Part shown: positions 52,380-60,788 of the stretch, piece after piece
How the letters are laid out: each line of letters opens with the position of its first letter
Numbering within the stretch: the stretch's first letter is position 1
From: JBBECE01 sp040881985
GTDB lineage: Bacteria > Pseudomonadota > Alphaproteobacteria > Rhizobiales > Devosiaceae
DNA: 64,000 nt
Direction of reading: 5' to 3'
Assembly (NCBI GenBank): GCA_040881985.1
Contig: JBBECE010000013.1
Location: forward strand, 67,568-131,567
Made by a program: the position numbers and the translations under genes
The notes under the pieces: model-generated
What the model saw: only the letters and a program-made list of their open reading frames with translations
Databases searched by the model: none
Told to the model about the DNA's origin: nothing

Positions 52380-54176
52380 ATGACCCCCGCCGCCCGCATC
52401 CGCAATTTCGCGATCATCGCCCATATCGACCACGGCAAATCGACGCTCGCCGACCGGCTGATCCAGACGACCGGCGGGCTCGACATCCGCGAGATGAAAG
52501 AGCAGGTGCTCGACTCGATGGATATCGAGCGCGAGCGCGGCATCACCATCAAGGCCCAGACCGTCCGCCTCTCCTACACAGCGCGCGACGGCGAGACCTA
52601 CATCCTCAATCTCATCGACACCCCCGGCCATGTCGATTTCGCCTATGAGGTCAACCGGTCGCTTGCCGCCTGCGAGGGCTCGCTGCTCGTCGTCGATGCC
52701 AGCCAGGGCGTTGAGGCGCAGACCCTCGCCAATGTCTATCAGGCGATCGCCGTCAATCACGAGATCGTGCCTGTGCTGAACAAGATCGACCTGCCCGCCG
52801 CCGAGCCCGGCAAGGTCAGGCAGCAGATCGAGGACGTGATCGGCATCGACGCGTCGGGGGCCATCGAAATCTCCGCCAAAACCGGGCAGGGGATCGACGA
52901 AGTGCTCGAAGCGATCGTCCATCGCCTGCCGGCCCCGAAAGGCGACCCCGACGCCCCCCTCAAGGCGCTCCTAGTCGATAGCTGGTACGACGCCTATCTG
53001 GGCGTCGTCGTTCTCATCCGGGTGGTCGACGGCCGCATCAAACGCGGCCAGAAAATCCGGATGATGGCGACCGGCGCCGCCTACGAGCTCGACCGGGTGG
53101 GCGTCTTCACCCCGAAACTCGTCGATATCGGCGAACTGGGCCCGGGCGAGATCGGCTTCATCACCGCCTCCATAAAGGAAGTCGCCGACACCTATGTCGG
53201 GGACACGCTGACCGACGACCGCAAGCCCGCCGCCAAGCCCTTGCCCGGCTTTCGCCCCACCCAGCCGGTGGTGTTTTGCGGGCTGTTTCCGGTCGATGCC
53301 GCGGATTTCGAGAACCTGCGCGCCGCCATTGCAAAACTCCGCCTCAACGACGCGAGTTTTACCTTCGAGCCCGAGACTTCGGCGGCGCTTGGCTTCGGCT
53401 TCCGCTGCGGTTTTCTGGGGCTCCTCCATCTCGAGATCATCCAGGAGCGGCTGACCCGCGAATTCAATCTCGACCTCATCGCCACCGCCCCCTCGGTCCT
53501 CTATCAGATCGCCCTCGTCTCGGGCGAGACGGTGACGCTGCACAACCCCGCCGACATGCCCGACCCGGTGCGCATCGCGACGATCCGCGAGCCCTGGATC
53601 AAGGCGACGATCCTCACCCCCGACGAATATCTCGGCGCGATCCTGAAGCTCTGCCAGGACCGCCGCGGCGCCCAGACCTCGCTGACCTATGTGGGCGGGC
53701 GCGCCATGGTCCAGTATGATTTGCCGCTCAACGAGGTGGTGTTCGATTTCTACGACCGGCTGAAATCGGTCTCCCGCGGCTACGCGAGCTTCGACTACAC
53801 GCTAGCCGACTATCGCGAGGGCGACCTCGTCAGGCTGACGATTCTCGTCAATGCCGAGCCGGTCGACGCGCTCTCGATGCTCGTCCACCGCTCCGAGGCC
53901 GAGGCGCGCGGGCGCCTGATGTGCGAGAAGCTCAAGGAGCTGATCCCCCAGCACCTCTTCCAGATTCCGATCCAGGCGGCGATCGGCGGCCGCATCGTCG
54001 CCCGCGAGACCATCCGCGCGCTCCGGAAAGACGTGACCGCCAAATGCTATGGCGGCGACGTGACGCGGAAGCGCAAGCTGCTGGAGAAGCAGAAGGCGGG
54101 CAAGAAAAAAATGCGCCAGTTCGGCAAGGTCGACATTCCCCAGGAGGCGTTCATCAAGGCGCTGAAGATGGAGTAG
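52380..54176 (+). CDS. lepA: Elongation factor 4 (LepA)
   Basis: A 598-residue ribosomal GTPase that remodels stalled or mis-translocated ribosomes. The G domain has FAIIAHIDHGKSTLADRLI (G1), RGITIKAQTVRL (G2), LIDTPGHVDFAYEV (G3) and VLNKIDLPAAEP (G4). Domain II follows, and the C-terminal unique domain carries RKLLEKQKAGKKKMRQFGKV. The length is normal. The start is ATG 52380. It ends 11 bases before the run of Ns, so the downstream neighbour is unknown. Confidence 0.98.
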   Translation: MTPAARIRNFAIIAHIDHGKSTLADRLIQTTGGLDIREMKEQVLDSMDIERERGITIKAQTVRLSYTARDGETYILNLIDTPGHVDFAYEVNRSLAACEGSLLVVDASQGVEAQTLANVYQAIAVNHEIVPVLNKIDLPAAEPGKVRQQIEDVIGIDASGAIEISAKTGQGIDEVLEAIVHRLPAPKGDPDAPLKALLVDSWYDAYLGVVVLIRVVDGRIKRGQKIRMMATGAAYELDRVGVFTPKLVDIGELGPGEIGFITASIKEVADTYVGDTLTDDRKPAAKPLPGFRPTQPVVFCGLFPVDAADFENLRAAIAKLRLNDASFTFEPETSAALGFGFRCGFLGLLHLEIIQERLTREFNLDLIATAPSVLYQIALVSGETVTLHNPADMPDPVRIATIREPWIKATILTPDEYLGAILKLCQDRRGAQTSLTYVGGRAMVQYDLPLNEVVFDFYDRLKSVSRGYASFDYTLADYREGDLVRLTILVNAEPVDALSMLVHRSEAEARGRLMCEKLKELIPQHLFQIPIQAAIGGRIVARETIRALRKDVTAKCYGGDVTRKRKLLEKQKAGKKKMRQFGKVDIPQEAFIKALKME

Positions 54177-54187
54177 CGACGGGGTTG

Positions 54188-54197
54188 NNNNNNNNNN
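54188..54197. other. Assembly gap (10 N)
   Basis: Ten unknown bases between the lepA stop and a lower-GC region. The length is probably a placeholder; the two sides may be further apart or joined by paired-read scaffolding. Adjacency of lepA to what follows is therefore not proven. Confidence 0.99.
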
Positions 54198-54514
54198 CTT
54201 CGAGATCGCAAGCCGGCAGATCGCGCCGGTGGCGCGATTTGAGCTACGACACCCCGAGGGCTATGGTCGAGGGGCGGGGCGAATAAGAGAAGCGCTCACG
54301 GTGAGCCTGTCGAACCATGAGGTGCCCGCGCAGAGGTCTTGGAACATAAGTCGTGGTTACTCTCCGCCCGACCGTGAGGATTGTGAGGCAGATAAAGGTC
54401 GGCCATGCGCAGGTTGACCGACGTTCGCTTGGGACAAAGGCGAGACCGCAACTGATCCTTCCACCGCCAGATGTTCAGCTGGTCCAGAAGTCGCTGGTTC
54501 CTTAGGTTTTGGAC
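54198..54514. other. Non-coding stretch with repeat-like sequence
   Basis: No open frame with protein-like content is seen. CGGTGAGCCTGTCGAACCAT at 54299-54318 resembles a dispersed intergenic sequence often found in alphaproteobacterial genomes, which is from memory and unproven here. The remaining part is near the broken end of the nuclease-like gene and may be decayed coding sequence. Confidence 0.45.
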
Positions 54515-55178
54515 TTAGTTGGCCCTAGCCAGCGCCTTGGTCACCTCTTTCCAGCCAGAATTCATTTGAGTGAAACCCGATATTCCTGCGCTCTCGTGAC
54601 TAAGATATCGGTGCAACTCAACCATAACCAATCGGCGTTCCGGATCGCTCACCGTCTCATCAGTTTGAAGGAGTTCGACCTCGGTCTTGATTGCGGACCA
54701 CGAGAGATGGAAAAGCGATACGCTCTTCGTCAGTGCACCCGACAAAGTGACCGGCGAATGGGTCGGCAGCGCGGTGAACTGGTTGGAAATTGTAATTACA
54801 GCTGAGATGTCGAAGTCTTTCGCTAGTTCGACATACCTTTGAACCTGGTCTAAAAGTAACTCGGCTTTCCCATGCTTGACCTCGACCAGGGCCTTCCACG
54901 AACTTCGGCCCGTATTGAGCACAATCAACGCATCGGGTCGGTCACCCTGATGATTGGTTCCTTTGAAGACGACCTCGGCGAATGTTGTGACCGTTGTGCG
55001 AATACCAATGTGTTGGCCCAAAGGGCCCAAGACCGCTTCAGCAAACTCCGGTACAATTCGCAGCGCGGCGAGAACCGGCGAGAACCGGCGATAGAAGGCG
55101 AATTTCTTTGTTCGTTTCGCTGACGGCAGGGATTAGTCGCGCGATTTCGCCAGAAACCAAGAAATCAGGTCGGGTCAT
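54515..55178 (-). pseudogene. Frameshifted PD-(D/E)XK nuclease-like gene
   Basis: The frame from ATG 55178 reads TRPDFLVSGEIARLIPAVSE up to LLSPVLA. It is then shifted by a perfect 10-base tandem duplication (AGAACCGGCG at 55071-55090 on the plus strand). Removing one copy restores one frame of 217 residues to the stop at 54515, with GDRPDALIVLNTGRSSWKAL followed by V-E-V-K. The P-D...E-V-K pattern is the PD-(D/E)XK core. FDISAVITISNQFTALPTH and VMVELHRYLSHESAGISGF continue the family. The protein seems shorter than usual at the C-terminus. Lower GC than flanks suggests acquisition. The duplication may be a real mutation. Confidence 0.72.
55071..55090. repeat. 10-base tandem duplication causing the frameshift
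   Basis: AGAACCGGCG is present twice without spacer. Deleting one unit exactly rejoins the two halves of the nuclease-like reading frame, which makes this the causal lesion. It is either replication slippage in the organism or an assembly artefact. Confidence 0.9.
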
Positions 55179-55829
55179 CGATTCCCCCAAGTCGAAAACA
55201 AGCATCGCTCAAATATTTTTTCATCCTATCTTGGAGTAGTGCGTTCTCGAACCCCCAACTTATCCCCGCCCTCTTCCCCCATGCTAATCTCTCCCCACCT
55301 TCTCGCCGGTAGCGAGGATGCATACGAGCATCTGGTGAGAAGGGTTCGGGTGGGCGGCGGTCGCGCCGTCCAGGCGAAAGCCGTCCGCGATTTGACGGCG
55401 CCGGCCCCATTTGGCCGAGCGTTCGGGGAGCCGCAAGGCTCTCGGGGCCATCGAGCACCCCCGCGATGCACGGCGATAAGCCCAAAATCCCGGACGCGTG
55501 GGGCGAAGTGCGCTTCACATTCCGCCGACCACCGGCATAGAGGCGAGCTTCGCCCCGCGCCGCGGCTCTCATTCGAATTCCGAAGGCGAAAGTCTGTCGG
55601 AGGCGTGAGCATGGCCACCTTTTCAAATCCCTCATTGCCCGCTTCACGCGGGCAATCCAGCGCGCCGCGCCGGCGGCGCAATGGAATCATTGGCGCACCA
55701 GACGGCGCGGACTGGATCACCCGGACAAGCCGGGCGATGAGGGAAAGGGACCGGGAAAAGCCGCCGCCCTTCCCTCTCGCCGCCGCGCCTGCTAGGGCTC
55801 GCCAGACGCCGCAAGGGGGCCCGACAAAA
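55179..55829. other. Intergenic region with inverted repeats, no gene
   Basis: About 650 bases upstream of the aquaporin. Open frames on both strands have low-complexity, proline/arginine-rich translations and no motif. It contains the perfect palindromic hairpin at 55634-55656 and, at about 55717-55736, a second hairpin-like CACCCGG-ACAAG-CCGGGCG. These resemble intergenic palindromic repeats more than terminators because no T-tract follows. The aquaporin promoter should be in the last part. Confidence 0.5.
55634..55656. repeat. Perfect 9-bp inverted repeat hairpin
   Basis: ATTGCCCGC, loop TTCAC, GCGGGCAAT. The arms are fully complementary. No T-tract follows on either side, so it is better described as a repeat element or mRNA hairpin than as a rho-independent terminator. 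Confidence 0.75.
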
Positions 55830-56516
55830 ATGCCGAAATACCTCGCCGAGGCCATCGGCACCTTCGCGCTGGTTTTCTTCGGCTGCGCCTCGATCGTCTT
55901 CGGCGCCTACCCGTCGGATTTCCCGCTCGGCATTCTGCCGATCGGGCTCTCGTTTGGCCTCACCGTCGCCGCCATGGTCTATCTCGTCGGGCCCATTTCG
56001 GGCGCCCATCTCAATCCCGCGGTCACTTTGGGCGTCTGGGCCGCCGGCCGCCTGCCGGCGCGTGACGTCGCGCCTTATATCGTCGCCCAGTTTGTCGGGG
56101 CGGCCCTCGGCGCCGGCGCCCTCGCGCTCATCGCGCTGGGCCATGTCGGCGGCTATGATCTCGGCGCGCAAGGCCTCGGCCAGACGACGTACGATCCCGC
56201 CGCCTGGGGCCTCGCCCCCGTCATCGCCGTCGAATTCCTCGGCACGCTGATGTTCGTCGCGGTCATTCTCGCCGTCGCCTCCGCCGCCCGCCCCGTCGCC
56301 CATGCCGGGCTGGTTATCGGGCTGACGCTGATGATCCTGCATCTGATGTTCGTTCCCGTTTCGGGCAATTCGCTCAATCCCGCCCGCTCGCTCGGCCCGG
56401 CGCTGTTCGTCGGCGGGGCGGCGCTTTCCCAGCTCTGGCTCTATCTCGTCGTGCCCTCGCTCGCCGGGCTCGCCGCCGGCTGGCTCACCCGCCGCCTCGA
56501 TGCATCGCGGCCATAG
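55830..56516 (+). CDS. Aquaporin (MIP family, AqpZ-like)
   Basis: A 228-residue membrane channel with six transmembrane helices and two half-helix loops. Both NPA boxes are present: GPISGAHLNPAVTLGVWAAG in loop B and VSGNSLNPARSLGPALFVGG in loop E, the second with the selectivity-filter arginine. The start MPKYLAEAIGTFALVFFGCA is canonical for bacterial water-selective aquaporins. ATG 55830 is chosen over a long upstream frame. Water permeation is likelier than glycerol because of the AqpZ-like length and spacing, which is inference. Confidence 0.93.
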   Translation: MPKYLAEAIGTFALVFFGCASIVFGAYPSDFPLGILPIGLSFGLTVAAMVYLVGPISGAHLNPAVTLGVWAAGRLPARDVAPYIVAQFVGAALGAGALALIALGHVGGYDLGAQGLGQTTYDPAAWGLAPVIAVEFLGTLMFVAVILAVASAARPVAHAGLVIGLTLMILHLMFVPVSGNSLNPARSLGPALFVGGAALSQLWLYLVVPSLAGLAAGWLTRRLDASRP

Positions 56517-56604
56517 ACCGGCCCGCCCCTCATTGGCTAGATTGCCCTTTCAAGCCGGCCCGCCTCAAAGGGTAGAGGCCGCGCCATTCAGGGAGTTGTC
56601 TCTC

Positions 56605-57393
56605 ATGCACAAATTCACCGCCGCCTTCGCCGCGGCAGCCATGGCTTCCCTTGCCGCCCCGGCGCTGGCGCAGGGCCTGCCCGATCTCGAGGGCCGCACC
56701 ATCGTCGCGGTCACCGAGAACGCCTATACCCCGCTCAATTTCGCCGATCCCGCCACCGGGGAGGGCATCGGTTTCGAGTACGATGCGATGAACGAAATCG
56801 CCCGCCGCCTCAACGCCACGCTCGATTGGCAGCTCTTCGGCTGGCCCGCCATGCTGCAGGCCGTTGCCGAAGGCCAGTTCGATATCGGCATGGACGGGAT
56901 TTCGATCACCCCGGAGCGCGCCGAAGAGGTCGCCTTTTCCGATCCGTTCCTGACCATCGAGCAGGTCATGCTGGTGCGCGCCGACGAAGCCCGCATCACC
57001 GGTCCCGAAAGTTTCGCCGCCGATACAAGCCTGCTGATCGGCGCCCAGGCCGGCACTACCAATTTCTATGTCGCCGTCTACAGCGTGCTCGATGGCGACG
57101 AGGCCAATGAGCGCATCAAGCTGTTCGATACGTTCGGCATCTCGGTTCAGGCGCTGAAGACGGGCGATGTCGATATGGTCCTGATGGATTCGGCTTCCTC
57201 GAGGGGCTATATCGGGGCCGAGCCCGGCGCGTTCAAAACCGTCGGCACCCCGCTTGGCACCGACAACCTCGGGTTCATCTTCCCGAAAGGCTCCGATCTT
57301 GTCGGCCCGATCAACGCCGCGCTCGCCGAGATGCGCGCTGACGGCACGATCGAGGTGCTCTACAAGAAGTGGTTCATCGATTATTACGAGTAA
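56605..57393 (+). CDS. Amino-acid ABC transporter substrate-binding protein
   Basis: A 262-residue periplasmic protein with a signal peptide (MHKFTAAFAAAAMASLAAPA, cleavage after LAQ). The SBP_bac_3 family body reads IVAVTENAYTPLNFADPATG, IGFEYDAMNEIARRLNATLD, GQFDIGMDGISITPERAEEV and FSDPFLTIEQVMLVRADEAR. The permease follows after 22 to 80 bases depending on its start. Such proteins deliver polar amino acids or similar solutes. No ATPase gene follows in the window. Confidence 0.93.
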   Translation: MHKFTAAFAAAAMASLAAPALAQGLPDLEGRTIVAVTENAYTPLNFADPATGEGIGFEYDAMNEIARRLNATLDWQLFGWPAMLQAVAEGQFDIGMDGISITPERAEEVAFSDPFLTIEQVMLVRADEARITGPESFAADTSLLIGAQAGTTNFYVAVYSVLDGDEANERIKLFDTFGISVQALKTGDVDMVLMDSASSRGYIGAEPGAFKTVGTPLGTDNLGFIFPKGSDLVGPINAALAEMRADGTIEVLYKKWFIDYYE

Positions 57394-57415
57394 TCCCGCT
57401 TCCGGCGGTCCGCGG

Positions 57416-58268
57416 GTGAATTCTCCCCCGGACCCCCCCCACACCCCGGCCGCCGCGGCGCAAGCGCCGCGAATTGCCCTGGTGGCTCCTCGCCGTGGCG
57501 CTGCTTGCGGTGCTCTTCCTCTGGTCGATCGCGGCCAACCGCGACTACAACATCATTTTCCGCGCCCTGGTCGGCGGCATTTTCACGACGCTCTACGTCA
57601 CCTTTTTCGCGTTTTCTCTGGCGCTGATCCTGGGGCTTGCCGTAGCGCTCGCCCGCACCTCGAACTCGATGGTGCTGCGCCAGGCGGCGACCTTCTACAC
57701 CGAAATCGTTCGTGGCATCCCCGTGCTGGTGGTTCTCTTCTATGTCGCCTTTGTCGGCGCGCCGGCACTCGTCGATTGGGTCAATTGGCTGATCTCGCCG
57801 ATGGTCGAGGCCGGGTTCGTCGGGCCGATGCACATCCGGCAATTCGATTTCACCTGGCGGGCGATCATCGCGTTGATGGTTTGCTATTCGGCCTTCATCG
57901 CCGAAATCTTCCGCGCCGGCATCGAGGCTGTGCCGCGCGGGCAGGTCGAGGCGGCGCGATCGCTCGGGTTGTCGCGCTGGAACACCTTTCGCCACGTCGT
58001 CGCCCCGCAGGCCGTCCGCACCATCTTGCCCCCGCTCGGCAACGACTTTGTCGCCATGATCAAGGATTCGGCGCTGGTCTCAGCCCTCGGCGTCCAGGAC
58101 ATCACTCAGCTCGGCAAGATCTATTCGGCCAGCACCTTCAAATTCTTCGAGACCTACAATGTCGTCGCCTTCCTCTATCTCGTGATGACCATCTCGCTGG
58201 CGCTGCTGGTGCGCGTCATCGAGCGGCGCATGGCGCGCGGCTATGGCGAAGTGGAAAGACTGCGATAG
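57416..58268 (+). CDS. Amino-acid ABC transporter permease, probable N-terminal frame disruption
   Basis: The intact frame runs from TTG 57474 (PWWLLAVALLAVLFLWSI) to 58268, 264 residues. It has about six hydrophobic segments and the permease loop EAARSLGLSRWNTFRHVVAP (EAA motif). The family's normal start would be slightly longer. A GTG at 57416, in another frame, opens N-S-P-P-D-P-P. Taking one C out of the eight-C run at 57433-57440 joins it to T-P-R-P-P-R-R-K-R-R-E-L-P-W-W. So the start is either TTG 57474 or GTG 57416 with a homopolymer indel. It pairs with the binding protein upstream. Confidence 0.85.
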
Positions 58269-58302
58269 CCGGTTTATCAAGACACGGGGGGGGGGAAGGA
58301 AA

Positions 58303-58326
58303 ACCCGGCGGTTGCGGCCGCCGGGT
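58303..58326. terminator. Bidirectional hairpin between convergent genes
   Basis: ACCCGGCGG, loop TTGCGG, CCGCCGGGT: perfect 9-bp stem between the permease stop (58268) and the convergent Met/Asp-repeat gene stop (58354). It lacks a T-tract, but its place between convergent genes supports a terminator role. A run of ten G lies just before it at 58286-58295. Confidence 0.6.
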
Positions 58327-58353
58327 CTGAGGCGCGGGTGACAACCGGGTCGA

Positions 58354-58767
58354 CTAGCCGTCGGACTCCATCGTCTTGTCATCGGTCGCCATCGGATCGC
58401 AGCCTTCCATCGGCCCGGCCATGGCGTCGTCCGCCATCGCGTCGTCCGCCATCGCATCGTCCGCCATGGCGTCATCCTTCGCCATCATCTCGTTGCAGTC
58501 GGGCGGCGGGCAATCCTGCTTCATCGTATCTTCGCTCGACATGGCGTCGTCGCTCATTGAGTCTGCGGCCATCGAGACTTCGCTCGTTGCCCCGCCCTCC
58601 ATCGCCTCGTCGGCCATCATCGAGTCATCGCCGGTGACGGGGCAGTCGGACATTTCCTCCACCATCGGTACTTTGGTGTCCTGGGAGAGGGCCGGCATTG
58701 CGGTTGCGCCGAGCGCGAGCACTCCGGCGCAAACGCCGATGAGGGTAGCGATTCGAATAAACGTCAT
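58354..58767 (-). CDS. Secreted Met/Asp-rich repeat protein
   Basis: A 137-residue protein from ATG 58767. The first 28 residues are a signal peptide (MTFIRIATLIGVCAGVLALG, cleavage after A-L-S). The mature part is acidic and methionine-rich: EMSDCPVTGDDSMMADEAME, SEVSMAADSMSDDAMSSEDT, then the pentapeptide DDAMA repeated (DDAMADDAMADDAMA). It resembles the loosely defined MXKDX-type pentapeptide-repeat secreted proteins. Four cysteines (two in SDCP and DCPPPDC, one in EGCDP) and many Met/Asp residues suggest metal binding, which is inference. Coding repeats are visible in DNA at 58424-58468. Confidence 0.75.
   Translation of the reverse strand: MTFIRIATLIGVCAGVLALGATAMPALSQDTKVPMVEEMSDCPVTGDDSMMADEAMEGGATSEVSMAADSMSDDAMSSEDTMKQDCPPPDCNEMMAKDDAMADDAMADDAMADDAMAGPMEGCDPMATDDKTMESDG
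58424..58468. repeat. Three 15-base tandem repeats in the Met/Asp-rich gene
   Basis: GCGTCGTCCGCCATC occurs at 58424 and 58439, and GCATCGTCCGCCATG at 58454. Each encodes the minus-strand pentapeptide D-A-M-A-D. Copy number could vary by slippage without breaking the frame. Confidence 0.85.
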
Positions 58768-59178
58768 TGCGGTACTCCGGGTGAGTGAAATTGGCACCCC
58801 AAGTCTTAGGCGGCGCACGACGCTCTGGCGTTTCAATCCGGGTCACAACCGGTTGGCAAATGCGTGATCGGGCCGGCCCAATCGGCCCATGGCGGGCCCG
58901 AATCTGTTGCATTTTGGCGCACACGCGCGGCGCAACTCCTCGTGAAACGCCCTGGCGCGTCCACTGCGGCCGGGGTCGCCGGCAACCTACAAGGCCCGCG
59001 CGGCTTTGTGATTCCGCGTCCCGCGCAACCCGGCCCTGGCTCGGTTAACCGCCGGCAAATCCCGACGAGTTGAATCGAACCCCGCCATTAAACTTAAGTT
59101 TCCGGCAACGGGGGCGGGTCCACCCTGCCAATGCTCCCCTGGATGCCACGTCGCACCGGGGAAGACGGGACCAGTACG
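58768..59178. other. Divergent intergenic region without gene
   Basis: 411 bases between the Met/Asp-rich gene and the small membrane-protein gene, the two transcribed outward. No frame with protein-like sequence was found. Both promoters should lie here, but no strong -35/-10 pair was picked out. Confidence 0.5.
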
Positions 59179-59379
59179 ATGGAAACGCTGATTGAGTTGG
59201 TGAACACCCGGGCGACGGACGTTTTGTTCAACGTCTCGATCGTCGTGCTCGGCTACGTCATCGCCCGGTTGGCGACGGCCCGAGGCTCGGTGGCGCTGGC
59301 ACTTGCCTTCGCGCCGCTGCTGCTGTTCTGGGCATTCGACAATGCGGCAACGCGCAACGTATTCGTGCACTTCATGTAG
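59179..59379 (+). CDS. Small membrane protein of unknown function
   Basis: A 66-residue protein from ATG 59179, after an in-frame upstream stretch that is not convincing. It has two hydrophobic segments (LFNVSIVVLGYVIARLATAR; VALALAFAPLLLFWAFD) and a short polar end. No family recognised. It stands alone between the divergent region and the peroxiredoxin gene. Confidence 0.55.
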   Translation: METLIELVNTRATDVLFNVSIVVLGYVIARLATARGSVALALAFAPLLLFWAFDNAATRNVFVHFM

Positions 59380-59560
59380 CCCGGTCCAACGGCCGGAATT
59401 TGGACCAAAGAATTTGTTTGCCTTGCTCCTCTGGGCGCGCGGAATGGCCTCCGCGCGCCCAACTCCTGTGTGGAAAAGCGTTTCGCGGTGAGGCCGTTCA
59501 AACAAAGCCAGCAAAAGCCGATATTCCAGCCAACACGCCGACGCTAAGGAAGGGACGACC

Positions 59561-60223
59561 ATGGCTTTGCAAATTGGCACGGAGGCGCCTGATTTCGACG
59601 CCGAGACGACCCAGGGCCCGCTCAACTTCCACGCCTATATTGACGGGCACTGGGCGATCCTGTTTTCGCACCCCAAGGATTTCACTCCGGTCTGCACCAC
59701 CGAGCTTGGAGCCGTCGCGCGCCTCAAGCCGGAATTCGACAGGCGCGGGGTCAAGGTTTTGGGCCTCAGCGTCGACCCGGTGACCTCGCATGAGAAATGG
59801 TCGAAGGACATTGCCGAGGCGACCGGCTACGCCCCAAATTTTCCGATGATCGGCGATCCGGAGCTGAAGATCGCCAAGCTCTATGGCATGTTGCCGGCCA
59901 GCGCCGGGGCAACCTCGGAGGGCCGTACCGCCGCCGACAACCAGACGGTGCGCACCGTCTACGTTGTCGGGCCAGACAAGAAGGTCAAGCTGATGCTGAT
60001 CTATCCGATGTCGACCGGGCGCAATTTCGACGAACTGCTGCGGGTGATCGATTCCTTGCAGTTGACCGCCAGGTTCCAGGTGGCGACGCCCGCCGACTGG
60101 AAACAGGGCGAGGACGTCGTCATTCTGCCTGTGGTCAACAACGAGCAGGCTAAACTGAAATTCCCCGGCGGCTGGAAGGAACTGAAGCCCTATTTGCGGG
60201 TGGTTCCGCAACCGCGTGCGTGA
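59561..60223 (+). CDS. 1-Cys peroxiredoxin (Prx6 family)
   Basis: A 220-residue peroxidase that reduces hydroperoxides. The active-site segment is ILFSHPKDFTPVCTTELGAV with one conserved peroxidatic cysteine, and no second cysteine is present at the C-terminal resolving position, as expected for Prx6. SVDPVTSHEKWSKDIAEATG and the long C-terminal domain (ATPADWKQGEDVVILPVVNN) are family features. An electron donor is not encoded nearby. A strong terminator follows. Confidence 0.95.
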   Translation: MALQIGTEAPDFDAETTQGPLNFHAYIDGHWAILFSHPKDFTPVCTTELGAVARLKPEFDRRGVKVLGLSVDPVTSHEKWSKDIAEATGYAPNFPMIGDPELKIAKLYGMLPASAGATSEGRTAADNQTVRTVYVVGPDKKVKLMLIYPMSTGRNFDELLRVIDSLQLTARFQVATPADWKQGEDVVILPVVNNEQAKLKFPGGWKELKPYLRVVPQPRA

Positions 60224-60250
60224 CTGTGCGCCCTTCCCTTGCGTGCAGCG

Positions 60251-60278
60251 GGGCGGCCTTCGGGCCGCCCGTCTTTTT
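60251..60278 (+). terminator. Rho-independent terminator after peroxiredoxin gene
   Basis: GGGCGGCC, loop TTCG, GGCCGCCC, then GTCTTTTT. An eight-bp GC stem with tetraloop followed by a T-rich tract, 27 bases after the stop: a textbook intrinsic terminator. It overlaps by one base the 3' end of the convergent GtrA gene. Confidence 0.88.
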
Positions 60279-60727
60279 CAACGCCGGAACGCAAACCGGT
60301 CGAAGCCCAAAAACGAGAACGCCATTGCCGCCCCGGTTCCGGCGACGAGCGCGATGAGCGGCGCGGTTCCGGGAAGCGCCAGCAGCACCGCCGAATAGAC
60401 GGCATAGTTAACGGTCGCGGCACTGACGACCACGGTAAAATAGCGACCCCCCTCGCGCGCCACACCGTCCTGGCTCTTCGACCAGGTGATCCGCCGGTTG
60501 AGCTGCCAGGTGGTCAGCGCCGAGGCGGTGATGGCGATGAGTCGCGCCGAAAACGGGTCGAGCCCGAGACGGATGAGCACCGACAGCAGCACCGCGTCGA
60601 TCGCAAAGCCGGTCGCCCCGGCGAGCGCGAAGCGCCGCAGCCTCCGGCTGAGCGGGGCGAGGGGCGGGGCGGGATCGTTTGGCAGACCGGGCATGGATCG
60701 CGACGGATGAACGGGGACTGATTTCAT
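60278..60727 (-). CDS. GtrA-like membrane protein
   Basis: A 149-residue protein with four hydrophobic segments after a basic N-terminus (SRRLRRFALAGATGFAIDAV, typical GtrA start). ALTTWQLNRRITWSKS is the conserved family loop, and FSFLGFDRFAFRR the C-terminus. GtrA proteins are thought to flip lipid-linked sugars in glycan modification. It is divergent from the STT3-like gene, with 61 bases between the starts. ATG 60727 is used; ATG 60694 is possible. Confidence 0.87.
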   Translation of the reverse strand: MKSVPVHPSRSMPGLPNDPAPPLAPLSRRLRRFALAGATGFAIDAVLLSVLIRLGLDPFSARLIAITASALTTWQLNRRITWSKSQDGVAREGGRYFTVVVSAATVNYAVYSAVLLALPGTAPLIALVAGTGAAMAFSFLGFDRFAFRR

Positions 60728-60788
60728 GGCATCATAACGGCGTCCGGCTTAATGCTCCGTCACCCGACCTGTTTGCGGCGAAAAGGCG

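Noticed and set aside
55634..55656. Palindrome considered as an insertion-sequence end or terminator
   Set aside because: No transposase or matching second end is nearby and no T-tract follows, so it was kept only as an inverted repeat.
55226..55861. 211-codon minus-strand frame upstream of the aquaporin
   Set aside because: Composition is Arg/Pro/Gly-rich with no domain-like pattern, and it overlaps the aquaporin start.
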